A DNA stretch of 64,000 bases from contig NZ_JACSCW010000001.1 in NCBI RefSeq assembly GCF_014333585.1, positions 806,001 through 870,000 on the forward strand, written 5' to 3'. Every line of letters begins with the position of its first letter. Within the stretch, counting starts at the first letter, position 1. Positions 15,823 to 23,470 of the stretch are shown in pieces. The translations under genes were made by a program, and so were the position numbers. The DNA comes from Hymenobacter sp. BT188 (GTDB taxonomy: Bacteria; Bacteroidota; Bacteroidia; Cytophagales; Hymenobacteraceae). Below the pieces are notes generated by a model that ran no database searches, was not told the origin of the DNA, and saw nothing but the letters and a program-made list of their open reading frames with translations.

Positions 15823-16962
15823 ATGAAAACCAATCTGCTTACAGTGCTGCTCGCCAGCGGCACTTTACTGGCCAGCTGCCAATCTAACACTAGCAGCACC
15901 GACTCAGAAAGAACCTCCGCAACTCCAAACGACTCTGCCGCCACCGCGCCCGCAGTAGCCGATACTGTCGCTAAAGTGGGTAATCCCAAGCTGCTGCACA
16001 CCCTCGACGAAGCCCACAACACCCCCGACGGCATGGCTTTGGCCCCCAACGGCAGCATTATCCTCTCGGTGCCCAACCTGGCCAACAACTACTACCCAGC
16101 CGTGCTGATGGAAATGACGGATACCAGTATTCAGCCCTACCTGACCACTTTGCCCCCCGAGCCCACCACCAAGAAAGCGGCCCCCATGGACCTGGCCTTT
16201 GGGCCCGATGGCAACCTTTACTACGCCGAAAATCAGTACGAAAATAGCAAGAACTTCAAATCGCGGCTGATGCGGGTGGTGGTGGAAAACGGCAAGCCCG
16301 GCGCCGTGGAAACGGTGGTCGACAACTTTGCCCTAGCCAATGCCGTGGTCTGGAATGGCAACAAGATTTATGTGACCGATAGCCAGTGGGACATGCCCAA
16401 CGACAACAAAGGCAGCGCCGTGCTGGTCTTCACACTCGATGAGCTAAACAAGGGCGTCGTGCACCTGAAGCCCAAAACCATGGACCCGCACGTGCTGGCC
16501 ACCTTTACCACCAAAGTCAACGAAACCGGCGTGGACAATGGTGCCGATGGCCTCGACTACGACAGCCGCGGCGACTTCTACACCGGCTCCTTCGGCGACG
16601 GCACTATGTATAAAATGACGCTAAAGCCCGATGGTACGCTGGCCAAGAAAGAAGCTATGCAGCTTAAAGGTGAGAAAATTACCTGCGTCGATGGCCTCGT
16701 CATCGACCGTGCTACTGACAAAATATACGTCTGCAACTCCCGCGAAAACGCTATTCAAGTCATTAACCTGAAAAACAACTCCGTAACTACTCTGGCTAAA
16801 AATGGCGATACCAACGGCGCCAATGGTCTCCTCGACCAACCCGCCGAAGTGCTCCTCAACGGCAAGCGCCTTTACGTGACCAACTTCGATAAACCGGAGA
16901 AGAACTTCGTGAACACGAAGTCAGACGCTCCGCACACTATGTCGGTGATTGACTTGCAGTAG
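15823..16962 (+). CDS. SMP-30/gluconolactonase-like beta-propeller lipoprotein
   Basis: 379 residues. The signal ends at a lipobox LLASC (Cys19), followed by a Ser/Thr-rich linker of about 35 residues, and then repeated propeller blades with DGMALAPNGSIILSVPN, PMDLAFGPDGNLYYAE, DGLDYDSRGDFYTGSF and VDGLVIDRATDKIYVCN. This suggests a six-bladed SMP-30-type fold. The catalytic residues of lactonases (Glu/Asn/Asp metal site) cannot be placed with certainty, so the enzyme activity is inferred only. It is probably anchored to the outer membrane or periplasmic face. The stop is immediately followed by the hairpin repeat at 16963. Confidence 0.75.
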   Translation: MKTNLLTVLLASGTLLASCQSNTSSTDSERTSATPNDSAATAPAVADTVAKVGNPKLLHTLDEAHNTPDGMALAPNGSIILSVPNLANNYYPAVLMEMTDTSIQPYLTTLPPEPTTKKAAPMDLAFGPDGNLYYAENQYENSKNFKSRLMRVVVENGKPGAVETVVDNFALANAVVWNGNKIYVTDSQWDMPNDNKGSAVLVFTLDELNKGVVHLKPKTMDPHVLATFTTKVNETGVDNGADGLDYDSRGDFYTGSFGDGTMYKMTLKPDGTLAKKEAMQLKGEKITCVDGLVIDRATDKIYVCNSRENAIQVINLKNNSVTTLAKNGDTNGANGLLDQPAEVLLNGKRLYVTNFDKPEKNFVNTKSDAPHTMSVIDLQ

Positions 16963-17018
16963 GGGCCTCACCCCCCGGCCCCCTCGCCCTTAGGAGAGGG
17001 GGCCGGGGGGTGAGGCCC
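16963..17018. repeat. hairpin of the CCTCACCCCCCGGCCCC family filling the gap between two stops
   Basis: Arms GGGCCTCACCCCCCGGCCCC and its inverted copy lie at about 16963-16985 and 16996-17018 with a 10-base loop. The stop of the propeller gene ends at 16962 and the stop of the helicase begins at 17019, so the repeat is exactly the intergenic space. There is no T-run, but the stem is strong enough to act as a transcription barrier. It is the same family as the 7315-7580 unit. Confidence 0.85.
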
Positions 17019-19034
17019 CTACTGCATTTCCCAGGCCGTCCGGTACGCGCCAATACTCTCCACATAATCTAGAAAGTCCTTATAGAACGGGTGCCGCCCC
17101 AGCGTACTGGAATCGCCCACGATGAGGAGCTTGCGGCGGGCGCGGGTCATGCCCACGTTCATACGGCGGATGTCGGAGAGGAAGCCGATGTCGCCGGCCG
17201 AGTTGGAGCGCGTCATCGATACGCAGATGATGTCGCGCTCCTGGCCTTGGAAAGCATCCACGGTGCCTACGGTAAGCAGGCGGTGAGTGGTCATCTCGGC
17301 TAGCTCAGGGGTTTCTTCCACCTTATCCTTCAAGTAGTTAATCTGGGAGCGATAGGGGGCAATTACGCCTACCGTGAGCAAATCTTCCAGGTGATCATCG
17401 GGCACGTAGGCAGCCAGCAACTCAGTCAGGCGACGTAAGAGTAGGTCGGCTTCTTCGGGGTTGGCTACGGAGCGGCTTTCGGCGATGCCCATTTCCTGGA
17501 AGCCAAAACCAGCCGTGTCCAGAAACTCCACGGCCATGTCGGGGGCGAAGCGGAGGTCATAGTCGGGCAGGTCGGCGTGGCGGACGGTGGAGTGCGCTAC
17601 CAGCTTGTTGTCGTAGAACTGGGCCGAGCTAAAGGCCATAATCTGCTCGTGCATACGGTATTGCACTTCCAGCATGCGAGCCACGTCGGGCTGGCGCTGA
17701 ATGCACTTCTCGAACAGGGTTTCACGCAGACCATCGCGGGCAGCTTGCTCACTTTTTACCGTGGGGGGCAATTGGCAGTGGTCGCCGGCCAGCACCACGC
17801 GATTGGCGCGGGTAATCGGAATCCAGCAGCCGGGCTCCAACGCCTGAGCAGCTTCGTCGATAAAGACGGTTTCGTAGGTGAGGTGGCGGATGGCGCGGTT
17901 GCCGGCGCCCACCAGTGTACAAGTGATTACCTGCACTTTGTCCAGCAAATCCTCCGTGATGTAGCGCTCCAGCTGATCCGACTCCTGCAACAACTGGTGG
18001 GCCTGCTCTTTCAGCATGCGGCGCTGCTCGCGCTCTTCCCAACCGAAATGCCGCTTGAACTTGCCAGCCATCTCGCGGTATTGCTCGGCTGTCTGCCGCA
18101 TCGATTTTAGCTCCGAATAGCTCTTGTGATTCATAATCTGAGCATCGAGCGTATGCTCCAACAGCAAATCGGACACGCGCGAGGGGTTACCCATGCGAAT
18201 GACGTTTACGCCGCGTTCAGCCAGCTTTTCAGTGAGCAAATCCACGGCCGTATTGGAGGGGGCGCACACCAGCACCCGCCGCTCGCGCCGGATGGTTTCG
18301 ATGATGGCCTGCACCAACGTAGTGGTTTTACCGGTGCCGGGAGGCCCGTGAATAATCGCCACATCCTGAGCAGCCAGCACATGCCGCACGGCGGCCAGCT
18401 GCGACTCGTTCAACGGACTCGGATAGTACAGCGTAGCTTCGGCATCGGGCTTGAAGCGGGCTAATTTGCCCCCCAGCAGCACATCGCGCAGCTCCGCCAA
18501 GCGGTTCTCGTAAGCGCCCATGACTTTGCCTAGGGCGTAGTCCATTTCGCGGTAGCTGACCTCGTCAAAGGTCAGATCCACGCCCAGCTTACCTTCGTCA
18601 ACCCAGTCGGGTAGGTCTTCTTTGGTAGTGGCCAGCAGGATTTTGTTGCGGCGCACGGCCGTAATCACGCCGTTGAGCGTGGGGCGGTCGGAGCCGGAAC
18701 GGTTAGGAATATTGCCGAAGAGGGCGGCGTTGCGGCCCACCTGAAATAAGTGCAGGCTGCTCTGGCTGGCCGGACGCTCCAGCTCCAGCACCAGCTTGCC
18801 GCCAAAGCCAATTTCTTCCTTGGTTATAGTAACTGGATACCACGTGAGGCCACGGTGCTGGCGCTCGGCGATGGTCGTTTTGGCACTCTTGATTTTGAAT
18901 TGCTCCAGGTCTTCCTGCTGCTCCAGCTTCAGCAGGGCCTGCACCTTGCGCAGCTCTTTTTCCAGCGCGTAAGGGTCGGTGAGGATATGTTGTTCAGACA
19001 AAGGAATCGGGATTGGATAGATCGTTGGTAACAA
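17019..19034 (-). CDS. SF1 DNA/RNA helicase, IGHMBP2/UPF1-like
   Basis: 671 residues. Walker A is GPPGTGKTTTLVQA, motif Ia CAPSNTAVDLL, motif II FIDEAAQALEP (DEAA), motif III GDHCQLPPT, motif V/VI VDAFQGQERDIICVSMTRSN and GMTRARRKLLIVGD. An N-terminal beta-barrel region (about residues 40-190) precedes the helicase core. This matches bacterial members of the Upf1-like SF1B family, 5'-3' nucleic acid unwinding ATPases of largely unknown role in bacteria. The start is TTG (19034, or TTG at 19001) because no ATG precedes the core. It is cytosolic. Two G6C motif copies fall in Leu-Pro-Pro positions. Confidence 0.88.
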   Translation of the reverse strand: MLPTIYPIPIPLSEQHILTDPYALEKELRKVQALLKLEQQEDLEQFKIKSAKTTIAERQHRGLTWYPVTITKEEIGFGGKLVLELERPASQSSLHLFQVGRNAALFGNIPNRSGSDRPTLNGVITAVRRNKILLATTKEDLPDWVDEGKLGVDLTFDEVSYREMDYALGKVMGAYENRLAELRDVLLGGKLARFKPDAEATLYYPSPLNESQLAAVRHVLAAQDVAIIHGPPGTGKTTTLVQAIIETIRRERRVLVCAPSNTAVDLLTEKLAERGVNVIRMGNPSRVSDLLLEHTLDAQIMNHKSYSELKSMRQTAEQYREMAGKFKRHFGWEEREQRRMLKEQAHQLLQESDQLERYITEDLLDKVQVITCTLVGAGNRAIRHLTYETVFIDEAAQALEPGCWIPITRANRVVLAGDHCQLPPTVKSEQAARDGLRETLFEKCIQRQPDVARMLEVQYRMHEQIMAFSSAQFYDNKLVAHSTVRHADLPDYDLRFAPDMAVEFLDTAGFGFQEMGIAESRSVANPEEADLLLRRLTELLAAYVPDDHLEDLLTVGVIAPYRSQINYLKDKVEETPELAEMTTHRLLTVGTVDAFQGQERDIICVSMTRSNSAGDIGFLSDIRRMNVGMTRARRKLLIVGDSSTLGRHPFYKDFLDYVESIGAYRTAWEMQ

Positions 19035-19126
19035 CGAAAACGGAGAAATGGTGGCTGAAGATGGAAAGGATTTTTAAGGGTAATTAATATGCGCTAAACA
19101 TGAGTTAGCGCCAGCAAACAAAGAAG

Positions 19127-21538
19127 TTACTCCGCTGCAATAGTTACCTCCGCCGTCGGCAAACCATCAGCAATAGCCCGCAGCGTAATCTTCCCAGCCT
19201 GCTCGCTTGATTTAACAATAACCAAAGCCCGTCCTTGGCAGGCGTTGCGCTGGGGGCGCTGGTAGCTTTCTACACTGACAGGATTGGCGTTTCCGACTCC
19301 GACAATAGTACCAGGACCGCTTAGCTTAAACTTCAGTGCATTCTCTGTTTTGGGGTGCCGAACACCTCTGCCGTCTACTAGCTCTACAGTAATGTAGCTC
19401 AGATCCTGGCCGTTGGCTTTGATTGTTTGGCGGTCAGGAGTGAGGGTGAGCCGAACGGGTTTGTCGGCCGATTTTAGCGTGGCCGTACTTCCTTCCTTAT
19501 TGCCAGTGCGGCCGATGGCTTTTAGCTCACCAGGCTGATACGGCACGCTCCAGGTGGCCACAAACTTGGTGGCGCGGGTGGTGGGCTTCACGCCGAGGCT
19601 CTTGTCATTCAGGAATAGCTCGACCTGCTCACATGATGAATACACCTCCACGGTCAGCGGCTTGTTTTCCTGGCCGGGCCACGTCCAGTCGGCTAACACG
19701 TCGTGCCATTCCCACTTGCTCCACTCTTCTTTTTGGTTTGGATTCAAAGGGAAAGAGGGCGTGGGGGGCTTTACAAAAAGCGACACCTGATTCTCTTTCC
19801 ATAGCGCGTCGCGGTAATATGATTGAGGCCGTTTCCAGCCGCAAATGTCGATGTCGCCGCAGAAGGCCAGGTTCCAAGGGTAGAAGCTTTGGTATTGCCA
19901 GTAGCCCAGCCAGCCGATACTAGCCTCGCCGATATAATCGACGGCGGTCCAGACGAAGTCGCCGACCACGTACGGGTGATCTAGCACATCCATCCAGCTG
20001 CCAAAGGCTTCTAGCGGATAGGACTCCGAGCCATACATCACGCGCTTGGGGAGGCGTGCGTGGTCGTCGGCATAGATAGCTGCTTTATGGTGGTCGCCGC
20101 CAGCAGCGTAGTTGTAGCCGGCCACATCGAGGGCGGCAAAGTAGGGGTCTTTGTCGGGGCTGAGGCCATTGACACCCGCCGTTATAAGCCGGGTAGTATC
20201 CATGGTACGAATGTAATCGGCTAGTTGGCGGGCGGTTTTTACGCCTTCCGCCGTGCCGCGCTCCGGTATTTCATTGCCAAGGCTCCACAGAATAATGGAT
20301 GGGTGGTTGCGGTCGCGCTGCACCATACTAGCCACATCTTTTTGCCACCACTGGTCGAAATACAGGTGATAATCGTAGGGGTTTTTGCCGTGGCGCCACA
20401 TGTCAAACGCTTCGTCGATGACGAGCATGCCCAGCCGGTCGCAGGCGTCGAGCAGGGCAGGTGAGGGCGGATTGTGAGAGCAGCGAATGGCGTTGTAACC
20501 GCTCGCTTTCAGCAACTCAATTTTGCGTTCCTCGGCCCGGTCGTAGGCGCGGGCGCCCAGGGGGCCATTATCGTGGTGAATGCAGCCGCCTTTAAGCTTC
20601 AGCGTCTGCCCGTTGAGGCGGAAGCCATGTTGGGCATCAAACGAAATGGAGCGAATACCAAACGGTGTTTCTGCCTGATCTATCAGTTGCTGGCCCTGGT
20701 AAATTTCCGTCAGGGCGGTGTAAAGGGCTGGCTTCTCGACCGCCCACCTTTCCGGAGACTTCACAGCCAATGACTGTACAATAGTAGCTGTAGCACCAGC
20801 CGCCACGCTTTGCTTCGATTCGGTGCGGGCTACTTCCTTGCCTTGGGGGTTGCGCAGATAAGTAATCAGCCTTATTTGGGCAGATTGGCCACTTTCGTTC
20901 GCTACTTTGGTCTGGGCTTTTACCTGGGCATCTGTCGTCGTTATTTTCGGGGTGGTAATGTATGTGCCCCATTGACCTACGTGTACCGGGGGCTGCACCG
21001 TAAGCCAGACGTGACGATAAATACCAGATCCTGAGTACCATCGGCTGTTCTCGCCCTCGTTTCTTACCTGTACGGCCAGTATGTTATCGGCCCCAAACTG
21101 CACTTTATCGGTCACGTCGTACCAAAAGCTGGTGTAGCCATACGGGTGGGAGCCCAAAAGCTTGCCGTTCAGCCAAACCTGGGAGTTCATGTACACGCCA
21201 TCAAACTGAAGCTGAATGCGTTGGCCTTTTTGAGTAGCTGGCAGCACGAAGGTTTTGCGATACCAGCCGGTGCCGCCCATAGTGAAGCCGCCATTGGCTT
21301 GACTGATGGCATTGGGGTTGAAGGGCGAGGCAGTGCCCGGCACATCTTCGATGCTCCAGTCGTGGGGCAGGTCGAGGGTACGCCACTGTTTGTCGTCGAA
21401 ACTGGGCTTTTCGGCACCTTGCGCGCCGCCGCGATGAAAGCGCCAGCCAGTATCAAACAGAGTAGTTTTGGCGGGGCGCGTTTGCGCGTGCAAAGTCATA
21501 GAAAGCAGTAGCGAAAGCAGGGTCAGGGTTAACTTCAT
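19127..21538 (-). CDS. beta-galactosidase, glycoside hydrolase family 2
   Basis: 803 residues from the ATG at 21538, which begins a signal peptide (KLTLTLLSLLLSMTLHAQ). The longer frame to 21601 adds 21 unlikely residues. Order: sugar-binding domain (WRFHRGGAQG, LPHDWSIEDV, GTGWYRKTF, NSQVWLNGKLLG), Ig-like domain (EKPALYTALTEI), TIM barrel with acid/base Glu423 in SLGNE and nucleophile Glu505 in YGSES, then DUF4982-like and Ig-like C-terminal domains. The family hydrolyses beta-galactosides or related glycans. It is exported to the periplasm. It stands alone, with no SusCD pair beside it. Confidence 0.93.
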   Translation of the reverse strand: MKLTLTLLSLLLSMTLHAQTRPAKTTLFDTGWRFHRGGAQGAEKPSFDDKQWRTLDLPHDWSIEDVPGTASPFNPNAISQANGGFTMGGTGWYRKTFVLPATQKGQRIQLQFDGVYMNSQVWLNGKLLGSHPYGYTSFWYDVTDKVQFGADNILAVQVRNEGENSRWYSGSGIYRHVWLTVQPPVHVGQWGTYITTPKITTTDAQVKAQTKVANESGQSAQIRLITYLRNPQGKEVARTESKQSVAAGATATIVQSLAVKSPERWAVEKPALYTALTEIYQGQQLIDQAETPFGIRSISFDAQHGFRLNGQTLKLKGGCIHHDNGPLGARAYDRAEERKIELLKASGYNAIRCSHNPPSPALLDACDRLGMLVIDEAFDMWRHGKNPYDYHLYFDQWWQKDVASMVQRDRNHPSIILWSLGNEIPERGTAEGVKTARQLADYIRTMDTTRLITAGVNGLSPDKDPYFAALDVAGYNYAAGGDHHKAAIYADDHARLPKRVMYGSESYPLEAFGSWMDVLDHPYVVGDFVWTAVDYIGEASIGWLGYWQYQSFYPWNLAFCGDIDICGWKRPQSYYRDALWKENQVSLFVKPPTPSFPLNPNQKEEWSKWEWHDVLADWTWPGQENKPLTVEVYSSCEQVELFLNDKSLGVKPTTRATKFVATWSVPYQPGELKAIGRTGNKEGSTATLKSADKPVRLTLTPDRQTIKANGQDLSYITVELVDGRGVRHPKTENALKFKLSGPGTIVGVGNANPVSVESYQRPQRNACQGRALVIVKSSEQAGKITLRAIADGLPTAEVTIAAE

Positions 21539-21606
21539 AGAGCAGGCAAAATGATCGGGCCTTCCGGCAATACTCGTGTATTTATCGCGACCAACCAGCA
21601 TTTAAA

Positions 21607-21957
21607 TTATCCCGAAAATTCCTTTCCACACTCCTCACACGAGTAGAGCTTTGTGCCCGCATAAAACAGCCGTTTCCACCAAGCCAGCCGGAGCACAGGC
21701 ATGGTACTAATGGAGCCGCAGCGCGAACACCGAAGTGGAGTCGGCATCGCGCGCCGCTGTTCAAAGGATACTACAATTTGGTGGGCGGCGAGGGCATCGT
21801 CTTCCTCGATCAATAGTTGATAGTACAATCCTTCGCCGAAGGGTAGAGAAGGCGGCCCGCAGGATTTGACTAGCGCCCCTATGTCTGCCTCCCTGAACTG
21901 ATTATACAGCTCCACGGCTTCGGCGTACGTCAGGTATTGCGCAGCCGGAATAAGCAT
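21607..21957 (-). CDS. zinc-ribbon protein with DUF2007-like N-terminus
   Basis: 116 residues. The N-terminal part (EAVELYNQFREADIGALVKS) resembles the DUF2007 ACT-like domain. The C-terminal part has two pairs CSRCGS and CEECGK about 26 residues apart, with a hydrophobic WWKRLFYAG segment between. This is a zinc-ribbon arrangement. It is probably cytosolic. No function is known. A GGGGGGC copy sits 16 bases upstream of the start (21970). Confidence 0.7.
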   Translation of the reverse strand: MLIPAAQYLTYAEAVELYNQFREADIGALVKSCGPPSLPFGEGLYYQLLIEEDDALAAHQIVVSFEQRRAMPTPLRCSRCGSISTMPVLRLAWWKRLFYAGTKLYSCEECGKEFSG

Positions 21958-22043
21958 ATTAGAGCCGCTGGGGGGCTTTTTTAAATTGAATAATTGAAAT
22001 ATTGAGACGTCTATTCGCTTCTGATTAGTAGAAAACTAACCGT

Positions 22044-22122
22044 TGTCATCCTGACGAAGGACCTTATCACTCCTAACCATGTCGTTCGTGGGTGATAAGG
22101 TCCTTCCTTCGTCAGGATGACA
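22044..22122. repeat. inverted repeat, GTCATCCTGA family
   Basis: Arms at about 22044-22070 and 22092-22122 are inverted copies (TGTCATCCTGACGAAGG start) with a 4-base length difference and a short loop. It lies between the zinc-ribbon gene and the paralogous membrane-protein pair and has a related core to 10583-10688. Confidence 0.88.
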
Positions 22123-22168
22123 GGAGGAATAACGGGCACCACGGCTGCCGCGAATACTAGGGGCAAAT

Positions 22169-22753
22169 CTAGCGGCGGGCGCGACGGGCGGGAATGCGCT
22201 GGCGCAGGCGGAAAATGTAGAAGAGGAGACCAGCGCTGAGCAGAGCCAAGGCTACAGCCAGCATTTCTCGGCTGGTGCGGTCTTGTTCGGCTTCTTTGGC
22301 GGCGGCTTGCGCATCAAGGAGCTTCTTTTCGCGTTGCTTGTCGCGCATCTCCAGGTTTTGAATCTGGTTTTCTAGGTCGTAAAAACGCTGCTGGGTGCTC
22401 GATTGGTCGGTTTTGGCAACGGTGATCTGCTGTTGCGCCTGCTGCTTTTCGGCCACGATGTTGGCGGTGCGGCGCAGGGCATCGTTCTTCACGGCCTGCA
22501 CGATTTCGGTGTCCTTGCGGATGATGCCTTTCAAGGCTTCTACTACTTCCTGTAGGTCTTTTTTGGATGGTTGATTACCGAATAAGCTATTGCGCCGCGC
22601 GTTGGCTTCTTCATACTGGCGCACCAGCAGCTCCCGCTCCTGAATCAGGCGGGTAACTGGGCTGGGCTCCGCAACCTGAACAGATTCAGGCGTTTGAGCC
22701 GTGGCAAAGAAGGTAGTCAGCAGGAAAAATCCGGAAAGCAAGCGTAGTTTCAT
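22169..22753 (-). CDS. coiled-coil single-pass membrane protein, paralogue A
   Basis: 194 residues from the ATG at 22753 (signal KLRLLSGFFLLTTFFATAQ). The mature part is a long charged helix region: ERELLVRQYEEANARRNSLFG, the KKDLQEVVEALKGIIRKDTEIVQAVK block, and Gln-rich coiled coil. The C-terminus has a membrane helix (MLAVALALLSAGLLFYIF) and a basic tail RQRIPARRARR. The topology suggests a periplasmic coiled coil anchored by the C-terminal helix. Strongly similar to the upstream neighbour, so a tandem duplicate. No family recognised. An alternative start at 22786 would overlap the neighbour by 8 bases. Confidence 0.75.
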   Translation of the reverse strand: MKLRLLSGFFLLTTFFATAQTPESVQVAEPSPVTRLIQERELLVRQYEEANARRNSLFGNQPSKKDLQEVVEALKGIIRKDTEIVQAVKNDALRRTANIVAEKQQAQQQITVAKTDQSSTQQRFYDLENQIQNLEMRDKQREKKLLDAQAAAKEAEQDRTSREMLAVALALLSAGLLFYIFRLRQRIPARRARR

Positions 22754-22778
22754 ACGGCAAAGTAACAACAGCTTCTTG

Positions 22779-23402
22779 TTACTCAATTAGCGGCCGGCTA
22801 CGGTGCTGAAACGGAACGGGCAACGGATGAATCTGACTCCGACGGCGCCGCTGCCACAGTATGTAGCCGAGTAGTCCCGCGCAGAGTAATGCTAAGCCGA
22901 TGGCTATCATCTCGTGTCTGGTGCGAACCTGCTCGGCTTCGGCGGCAGCGGCCTGGGCAATCAGCAGGCGGGTTTCACGCTCTACTTCCAGCTTCTCGCG
23001 CGCCATCTCCCTGATTTGCAGCTCCTCAATCTGGTTCTCCAGGGCCTTATACTGCCCATTATTAGCCTCTACGGCCTTCGTTTCGGCCTTAACGCGGGCC
23101 ACCTCAACCTGCGCTAGTTTGGGCAGGGTGCGCTGTTTCACGGCCTTCAGAATCTCAGTGTCTTTGCGAATAATCCGGCGTAGGGCCGCATTTACTTGGT
23201 TGAGGTCTTTTTTGGAGGCTTTTTTTCCAAACAGCCCATTGCGCTGGGCGCTGGTTTGCTCGTAAGCGCGCATCAGTTGCTCCCGTTCCCGAATCTCGCG
23301 CAGCAATGGGTCATTGGCGGCAGTGCCTTGCTGGGCTAGCGCGACAGGTACGCCAACAAACACCAACATTATTAAGAAAAATAAAGACCTTCTCATACTC
23401 AT
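22779..23402 (-). CDS. coiled-coil single-pass membrane protein, paralogue B
   Basis: 207 residues with a signal (RRSLFFLIMLVFVGVPVALAQQ; start ATG at 23402 or 23396). It shares with the downstream paralogue the segments REREQLMRAYEQTSAQRNGLFG, SKKDLNQVNAALRRIIRKDTEILKAVK, and the C-terminal helix MIAIGLALLCAGLLGYILW with an RRRRS tail. The order of the two genes and the 26-base gap imply one transcript. Neither is in a family I recognise. The RND exporter starts further upstream on the same strand, so they may belong to one operon with it. Confidence 0.75.
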   Translation of the reverse strand: MSMRRSLFFLIMLVFVGVPVALAQQGTAANDPLLREIREREQLMRAYEQTSAQRNGLFGKKASKKDLNQVNAALRRIIRKDTEILKAVKQRTLPKLAQVEVARVKAETKAVEANNGQYKALENQIEELQIREMAREKLEVERETRLLIAQAAAAEAEQVRTRHEMIAIGLALLCAGLLGYILWQRRRRSQIHPLPVPFQHRSRPLIE

Positions 23403-23470
23403 ATGCCACTTTAACGGCGAAATGCGCCGTCTAGTTTGTAAGGCCAATAGCTTCCGTTATTATGCCCAAA

